From: Oscillospiraceae bacterium
GTDB taxonomy: Bacteria > Bacillota_A > Clostridia > Oscillospirales > Oscillospiraceae
Assembly (NCBI GenBank): GCA_017459865.1
Contig: JAFUCD010000002.1
Location: 62,001 to 126,000, forward strand
Direction of reading: 5' to 3'
DNA: 64,000 bases
Within the stretch, counting starts at the first letter, position 1, and every line of letters begins with the position of its first letter. A model generated the notes under the pieces. It saw nothing but the letters and a program-made list of their open reading frames with translations. It made no database searches and had not been told where the DNA came from. Positions 59,612 through 64,000 of this stretch are shown here, one piece after another. A program made the translations under genes and the position numbers.

Positions 59612-60441
59612 ATCCAACGCCAAAGCTCATAGCCCTCGACCTCGACGGCACGCTGCTCACCTACGAAAAGCAGATCACGCCGCGCACCTATGCCGCGCTT
59701 GAAGAGGCGGCGGCGCAGGGGCACTATATCGTCCCGGCGACGGGGCGCGCGCTCCATGCCCTGCCGGACCCGGTAAAGGCGCTGCCCTTCGTGCGCTATG
59801 CCATCACGATCAACGGCGCGTGCGTCTCCGACGGCGCCACGGGCGAGAAGCTCCTGCGCTGTGAGATCGACCGCGACCGCGCGCTGGAGATCATGGAGTT
59901 TGCCAAAAACTATGACTGCATGTACGACTGCTACTGGAACGACACGGGCTGGTCCGAGCGCGCGTTTCTGGAGCGCATCGATTATTTCAACCGCGACGAG
60001 GCGGTCCGAAAGCTCATCCTGCAGACGCGCCGCCCGGTGGACGATCTGTTTCAGAAGGTGCGCGCCGAGATGGACACCGTGCAGAAGGTGCAGCTCTGCT
60101 TCCGGGAGATCGACGAGCGCAACGCCGCCTGGATGGACATCGCCACCGCCTTCCCGGACGTCGCCGCGACAGCGTCGTTCCGGAACAATCTGGAGATCAA
60201 CCACAAGATGGCGACCAAGGGCAACGCCCTGCGCTTTCTGGCGCGGCACCTCGGTCTGAACGAGCGCGATACCATCGCCTTCGGCGACAGCAGCAATGAT
60301 CTCCCCATGCTCCAGTCCGCGGGCGTGGGCGTCGCCATGGGCAATGCCGACCCGGCGGTCAAGGCCGTGTGCAGCGCGGTCACCGATACGAATGAAAACG
60401 ACGGCGTCGCCGTCTATTTGGAAGAGCACATACTTGTCTGA
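59608..60441 (+). CDS. Cof-type HAD-IIB phosphatase, 277 aa
   Basis: Motif I ALDLDGTLLTYEKQITPRT, cap domain of type C2B (about 85-195), then KGNALRFLARHLGLNERDTI and motif FGDSSNDLPMLQSAGVGVAM. This is the pattern of YidA/Cof sugar-phosphate or FMN phosphatases; substrate unknown. Overlaps the previous HAD gene (ATGA) and is followed 49 nt later by a flavoenzyme gene. Confidence 0.92.
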   Translation: MNPTPKLIALDLDGTLLTYEKQITPRTYAALEEAAAQGHYIVPATGRALHALPDPVKALPFVRYAITINGACVSDGATGEKLLRCEIDRDRALEIMEFAKNYDCMYDCYWNDTGWSERAFLERIDYFNRDEAVRKLILQTRRPVDDLFQKVRAEMDTVQKVQLCFREIDERNAAWMDIATAFPDVAATASFRNNLEINHKMATKGNALRFLARHLGLNERDTIAFGDSSNDLPMLQSAGVGVAMGNADPAVKAVCSAVTDTNENDGVAVYLEEHILV

Positions 60442-60490
60442 TCCGCATCCGGGATCGGACCCGGCGAACAGGAAAGGCGCTGATTCACCA

Positions 60491-61504
60491 ATGACATACC
60501 CCGAGGTACTGGAAAACGCCCGCAAAACCATCTCCAACTGCAAGGTCTGTCCCGTCTGCAACGGGCTCGCCTGCGGCAACACCATGCCCGGACCGGGCTC
60601 CAAGGCACCCGGCAACGGCGCGCATGACAACTGGCGCGCGTGGCAGGACATCCGCATCAACATGGACGTCTTCTGCGCCGACGTGCCCGTCAGCACGGAG
60701 ACCGAGCTCTTCGGCGCAAAGCTGAGCCTGCCGCTGCTCACGGGGCCGATCGGCGCGCTCACGCAGTACAGCCCCACGGACGTCACGATACCGTTCAACG
60801 ACGGCGTCATGGAGGCGTGCGCCGCCTTCGGCGCGGTCAATACGTTCGGCGACGGTGTCGTGCCCGAGACGTTTTCCGGCGGACTGGAATCCATCAAACT
60901 GCATGGCGCCGCGTCCATCCCGATCCTGAACCCGAAGTCGATGGGATCGCTCGTCGAAAAGATCGAGCGCGTGAACGCGACCGATGCGCTGGCGGTCGGC
61001 GTCGTGTTCGACAGCGCGGGGCTCTCGTTCTGGTCACAGAAGGGCGAGCGCTTCTCCTCCAAGACCACGGAGCAGGCGCGTGTCCTGCGCGCCTATTCCT
61101 CCAAGCCATTCGTCGCCAAGGGCATCCTGAGCGCGAAGAACGCCGCGCAGGCGGTCGAGGCGGGCGCGGACGCGATCATCGTCTCCAACCACGGCGGGCG
61201 CGTGCTGCCCTTTGCCCCTGCGACGGCGGCGGTGCTGCCCGAGATCGTCGAGGCCGTGGACGGAAACGCCAAGGTCATCGTCGACGGCGGTATCCGCACC
61301 GGCGCGGATATCTTCAAGGCGCTCGCCATGGGCGCGGACGCCGTCATGATCTGCCGCCCCATCGCCACGAGCTGGTTCGGCGGCGGCGCGGAGGGCGTGC
61401 GGCTGTATCTGGAAAAGCTGCGCGGCGAGCTCGGCGAGATCATGTATATGGCGGGCGCGCGCACGATCGCGGACATCGGACCCGACAGCATCCGCCTGCC
61501 GTGA
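60491..61504 (+). CDS. FMN-dependent alpha-hydroxy-acid oxidising enzyme (LLDH/lactate-oxidase-like), 337 aa
   Basis: TIM-barrel flavoenzyme of the FMN-dependent alpha-hydroxy-acid dehydrogenase family: VSNHGGRVL contains the catalytic His-Gly-Gly-Arg, and VIVDGGIRTGADIFKALAMG and DAVMICRP are the FMN phosphate-binding blocks. The N-terminus is unusual for the family: four cysteines in ISNCKVCPVCNGLACG (residues about 14-29) look like a metal or iron-sulfur site. ATG 60491 is chosen since GGAAAGG is upstream and the longer reading starts inside the preceding gene. Substrate could be lactate, glycolate or similar; not resolved. Confidence 0.88.
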   Translation: MTYPEVLENARKTISNCKVCPVCNGLACGNTMPGPGSKAPGNGAHDNWRAWQDIRINMDVFCADVPVSTETELFGAKLSLPLLTGPIGALTQYSPTDVTIPFNDGVMEACAAFGAVNTFGDGVVPETFSGGLESIKLHGAASIPILNPKSMGSLVEKIERVNATDALAVGVVFDSAGLSFWSQKGERFSSKTTEQARVLRAYSSKPFVAKGILSAKNAAQAVEAGADAIIVSNHGGRVLPFAPATAAVLPEIVEAVDGNAKVIVDGGIRTGADIFKALAMGADAVMICRPIATSWFGGGAEGVRLYLEKLRGELGEIMYMAGARTIADIGPDSIRLP

Positions 61505-61513
61505 CGGTTTTGA

Positions 61514-61542
61514 TTGACTAAAATTCAATTATGCTGTAAAAT
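61514..61542 (+). promoter_or_regulatory. Promoter of holB-ricT
   Basis: TTGACT (61514-61519), 17-bp spacer, TAAAAT (61537-61542), 35 nt before holB, within an AT-rich gap. Confidence 0.8.
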
Positions 61543-61576
61543 AATCTTTTAGATCAGACGACGGGAGGCGGCGCGG

Positions 61577-62365
61577 ATGCCGGTGTTCCAACCGAATACG
61601 GCGATCTCGCATGCGTATGCGCTCGTATGCGCGGACGCCGCGCAGCGCGAGCGCGAGACGACGGAGCTTGCCGCCGCCATGCTTTGCACGTCGTCGGGCG
61701 CGCGTCCCTGCCGCGTCTGCCGCGACTGCAAAAAGGTCTTTCGCGGCGTGCACCCGGACGTCCTGTTCACCGATCCCACCGGAAGCGCCAAGACCGCGGC
61801 GATCCGGGTCGATCAGGTGCGCGAGATCATCGCCACGGCGCATCTTGTCCCCAGCGAGGGCAAGAGCAAGGTATATGTCCTGCGCGGCGCGGAAAAAATG
61901 AATCCGCAGGCGCAAAACGCGCTCTTAAAGCTGCTGGAGGAGCCGCCGAGCAGCGCGTGCTTCATCCTCGCCGGGGAGAACGCGGCGGCGCTCCTGCCCA
62001 CGGTGCGCTCCCGCTGCGAGCTGCTGCAGCTGAACGCCGCGTCCGATCCCGTGCCCGAGGAGGCGCTCGCTCTGGCGCGCGCATATCTCCGGGCGCTCGC
62101 TGACGGAAAGCGGTCCGTGCTGATCCGCTGGAGCGTTGAGCGGGAGAAGGACGACTATGACGCCGTCCGCGCCCTGTTCGCCGCGCTGCGTCGGCTCACC
62201 GCCGCGTCGCTCGCGGGCGAGGACCTTCTGCCGGAGCGCACGGCCCTTGCGCTGCTGGAGCGGCTGGATCAATGCGAGCGCTTTTTGGGCGCGAATGTGG
62301 GCCTGAAGCATATTTTCGGACTGCTCTCCCTGCCGTGCGGCACGGAGACAGATAAACAGAATTGA
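61577..62365 (+). CDS. holB: DNA polymerase III delta-prime subunit, 262 aa
   Basis: Clamp-loader subunit. AAA+ fold with the zinc-module cysteines MLCTSSGARPCRVCRDCKKV, HPDVLFTDP, then IRVDQVREIIATAHLVPSEG, GKSKVYVLRGAEKMNPQAQN, ALLKLLEEPPSSACFILAGE and LLPTVRSRCELL (sensor 1 / SRC motif). The usual P-loop between SHAYALV and the Zn module is replaced by CADAAQRERETT, so this subunit should not bind ATP, as expected for delta-prime. GGGAGG precedes ATG. Paired with ricT, the common Clostridia arrangement. Confidence 0.92.
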   Translation: MPVFQPNTAISHAYALVCADAAQRERETTELAAAMLCTSSGARPCRVCRDCKKVFRGVHPDVLFTDPTGSAKTAAIRVDQVREIIATAHLVPSEGKSKVYVLRGAEKMNPQAQNALLKLLEEPPSSACFILAGENAAALLPTVRSRCELLQLNAASDPVPEEALALARAYLRALADGKRSVLIRWSVEREKDDYDAVRALFAALRRLTAASLAGEDLLPERTALALLERLDQCERFLGANVGLKHIFGLLSLPCGTETDKQN

Positions 62366-62375
62366 GGAATCATCA

Positions 62376-63671
62376 TTGACGGAAGTTATCAGTGTCAAAT
62401 TTAAAAACCGCGGGAAGAACTATTACTTCGACCCCTGCGGCGTCAAGGTCGAGACGGGCGCGACCGTGATCGTGAACACCTCGCGCGGTCTTGAGGCGGC
62501 GCAGTGCGTGAAGGGCAATCACGAGGTCGAGGACAACGAGGTCGTGCAGCCGCTGCGCACGCTCGCCCGCATCGCCACCGAGGCCGATCTGCGCGTGCTG
62601 GACATCAACCGGAAGCGCGAGCAGGAGGCGCTCGGGATCTGCAGACAGAAGATCGAGGAGCACGGTCTGGACATGAAGCTCGTCGACGTGGAGTGCAGCT
62701 TTGAGGGCAACAAGATCCTCTTTTTCTTCACGTCGGATGGGCGCGTGGATTTCCGCGAGCTCGTGAAGGATCTTGCCTCTGTGTTCCGCAGCCGCATCGA
62801 GCTTCGGCAGATCGGTGTGCGCGACGAGGCGAAGATGCTCGGCGGCATCGGGATCTGCGGCCGCCCCTATTGCTGCAATCAGTTTCTCACGGATTTCCAC
62901 CCCGTCTCCACCAAGATGGCGAAGGTGCAGTCCATGAGCCTGAACCCCGCCAAGATCTCCGGCGCCTGCGGCAGACTCATGTGCTGCCTGCGCTATGAGC
63001 AGCAGGCGTATGAGGAGCTGGTCAAGGCCGTGCCGAAGGTCGGTGCCTTTGTGGAGACGCCCGCGGGCTACGGCGTCGTCACGAGCGTGAACATCCTGCG
63101 CTCGTCGCTCAAGGTGAAGCTCGACGGCGACGGAGATCCCGTGCTGAAGAGCTATCTTGCCGACGAGATCGCCGTCATCCCGGGCGGCAGACCGAAGCCC
63201 GGCGAGCCGCTGCCGCAGCTGCTGAAGGACCGTCCGAAGCCCGTCCGCGAGCCCGAGGAGCCGGAGGACGACTGGATCGCGCCCAGTCTCTTCGGCGAGG
63301 AGCCGGAGCCCCCGGCGGCGGAGCAGCCGAAGAAAAAGCGCTCCCGCCGTTCGCGCGGCGGCAAGAAGTCCGGCGACGCCGCCAGGCGTCCCGAGCAGGA
63401 GGCACCCGCAAAGGAGCCGTCCGAGAAGCCCGCGCAGCCGGAAAAGAGCGAAAAGCCCGCCGGCGCCAAGCGCTCCCATCGCGGCGGCAGACGCCACCGC
63501 TCGGCAGCCAAAGCCGACGGCGGCGCCGCGCAGCAGCCCAAGGAGCCCAAAGAGCCCGCGCAGCCGAAGCCCTCCGCCGAGCAGGGACAGAAAAAGCCGG
63601 GGAACAACGGCGGCCGCTCCCGCCGCAAGCGCTCCCACCGTCCGAAGGGCGACCAGAACAAAGCCGAATAA
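62376..63671 (+). CDS. ricT: PSP1-domain protein RicT (YaaT), 431 aa
   Basis: PSP1 domain at the N-terminus (about 1-270): NYYFDPCGVKVETGATVIVN, VECSFEGNKILFFFTSDGRV and DFRELVKDLASVFRSRIELR, with the cysteine clusters GICGRPYCC and CGRLMCCLRYE. In B. subtilis RicT, with RicA and RicF, binds iron-sulfur clusters and stimulates RNase Y maturation and phosphorelay. The last 150 residues are Lys/Arg/Pro/Glu-rich and low complexity (KKKRSRRSRGGKK, RSRRKRSHRPKGDQ), an RNA-binding-like tail. The start is TTG 62376 with GAGGA 8 nt upstream, 10 nt after holB. Confidence 0.92.
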   Translation: MTEVISVKFKNRGKNYYFDPCGVKVETGATVIVNTSRGLEAAQCVKGNHEVEDNEVVQPLRTLARIATEADLRVLDINRKREQEALGICRQKIEEHGLDMKLVDVECSFEGNKILFFFTSDGRVDFRELVKDLASVFRSRIELRQIGVRDEAKMLGGIGICGRPYCCNQFLTDFHPVSTKMAKVQSMSLNPAKISGACGRLMCCLRYEQQAYEELVKAVPKVGAFVETPAGYGVVTSVNILRSSLKVKLDGDGDPVLKSYLADEIAVIPGGRPKPGEPLPQLLKDRPKPVREPEEPEDDWIAPSLFGEEPEPPAAEQPKKKRSRRSRGGKKSGDAARRPEQEAPAKEPSEKPAQPEKSEKPAGAKRSHRGGRRHRSAAKADGGAAQQPKEPKEPAQPKPSAEQGQKKPGNNGGRSRRKRSHRPKGDQNKAE

Positions 63672-63681
63672 AGAAGACAAG

Positions 63682-63725
63682 CCATGCGACGGGTCGGAAA
63701 GCCTGTTGCATGGCGTCTTTTTTTG
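63682..63725 (+). terminator. Intrinsic terminator after ricT
   Basis: GCCATGC (63682-63688) pairs with GCATGGC (63709-63715) around a 20-nt loop, followed by GTCTTTTTTT. Confidence 0.82.
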
Positions 63726-63811
63726 CGGATCGATGTCCCCAAAACCAGATTTTGACACATATACTTAATGAGTGCTGTTTCGGGATCACCCCCCCGATCA
63801 GAGCAGCACGA

Positions 63812-63860
63812 GACCGGCGCGGCAAGCTTTGCTCTTCCTTCTTGCCACGCCGGTCGTTTT
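63812..63860. terminator. Long hairpin between ricT and the right-edge gene
   Basis: GACCGGCGCGGCAAG (63812-63826) pairs with CTTGCCACGCCGGTC (63841-63855), one mismatch in 15, then GTTTT on the plus strand. It lies 5 nt beyond the stop of the minus-strand gene and could serve either strand. The stretch 63726-63811 holds no gene. Confidence 0.7.
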
Positions 63861-63865
63861 GTCCT

Positions 63866-64000
63866 CTAGTTGAATTTCACAAAGCGCTCCAAAATCAGAA
63901 TGTTCTGGTCGATGGTGGCGTTTGTTCCGGTCGTAAAGCCGTAGATGCCCGCGGAGCTGCTGTTCTGGCCGACTTCATTGGCGAACGCACACCGCAGACG
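63866..64000 (-). CDS. C-terminal 44 residues of an unknown protein, truncated at the window edge
   Basis: Read on the minus strand from the right edge, an open frame runs to TAG at 63866-63868 and gives RLRCAFANEVGQNSSSAGIY followed by GFTTGTNATIDQNILILERFVKFN. The Gly/Ser/Asn-rich beta-like character would fit a repeat or surface/phage-tail-type protein, but I do not recognise it. Frame choice rests on the other two frames being stopped within 100 bases. Confidence 0.5.
   Translation of the reverse strand, partial: RLRCAFANEVGQNSSSAGIYGFTTGTNATIDQNILILERFVKFN

Noticed and set aside
1..64000. CRISPR arrays, rRNA and tRNA genes
   Set aside because: No regularly spaced identical repeats and no complete cloverleaf or rRNA signature sequence were recognised.

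Overview
The window looks like chromosome from a spore-forming, anaerobic, low-to-mid-60s-percent-GC Clostridia, most likely Oscillospiraceae (Oscillibacter/Dysosmobacter/Flavonifractor-like). The grounds are gene order and content rather than a database search: the rimP-nusA-rnpM-ylxQ-infB-rbfA-nrnA-truB-ribF block, the hprK-murB-rapZ-yvcK-whiA-dnaE block, a PSP1/RicT gene next to holB, a sporulation sigma factor with a SigK-type pro-sequence, SLH-domain surface proteins, LysR/MerR/HxlR regulators, and strong AGGAGG ribosome binding sites with TTGACA-N17-TATAAT promoters.

Layout. 1-1.35 kb: tail of a mobilisation-type protein and a serine recombinase, i.e. the edge of a mobile element. 1.86-10.5 kb: a surface/secretion cluster with a giant VWA protein, a 96-aa Cys-containing peptide with a conserved-looking N-terminus, an SLH-anchored subtilase, and a stand-alone protein made of three helicase-associated (HA) repeats. 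10.5-12.97 kb: a LysR regulator and a divergent LysE-type exporter, bracketed by related non-coding sequence that looks like integration scars. 13-15.9 kb: a MerR/GyrI-like regulator with a textbook 19-bp-spacer promoter, divergent from an Ada-AlkA fusion and an Ogt methyltransferase (alkylation repair). 16-19.2 kb: sigK, a tandem pair of 70-aa paralogues, a VanY-like carboxypeptidase and a lipoprotein. 19.2-23 kb: a lower-GC insert (ribbon-helix-helix protein plus amidase/InlB-repeat/LRR/SLH surface protein) bounded by two nearly identical terminators. 23-31 kb: the translation/ribosome-maturation operon. 31-34 kb (minus): recG and apbE. 34-36.7 kb: HxlR regulator, nitrilase-type hydrolase and nitroreductase, divergent from a flavin/PNPOx protein. 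36.7-39.5 kb: two-component system. 39.5-46.3 kb (minus): polyamine ABC transporter potA-potB-potCD with a long leader, followed by an RluA-type pseudouridine synthase and cca. 46.4-63.7 kb (plus): hprK-murB-rapZ-yvcK-whiA-dnaE, a D-cysteine desulfhydrase-like enzyme, small unknowns, pcrA, two HAD phosphatases, an FMN-dependent alpha-hydroxy-acid oxidising enzyme, holB and ricT. A truncated minus-strand gene enters from the right edge.

The best candidate for something undescribed is the ~580-nt leader of potABCD (45.71-46.29 kb, minus). It starts at a near-consensus promoter, contains several hairpins and a multi-branch element, and ends in an intrinsic terminator just before potA. A competing GGCGGG/CCCGCC helix and a small ORF with a PPP motif that stops inside the terminator arm are both placed where they could control attenuation. 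Other points of note are the potC-potD fusion, the tandem 70-aa paralogues, the KPML-type Cys peptide beside the secreted protease, the HA-repeat protein without a helicase, direct repeats in front of the two-component operon, and a pcrA transcript that appears to be leaderless. All family names are from reading the sequence; none has been checked by search.
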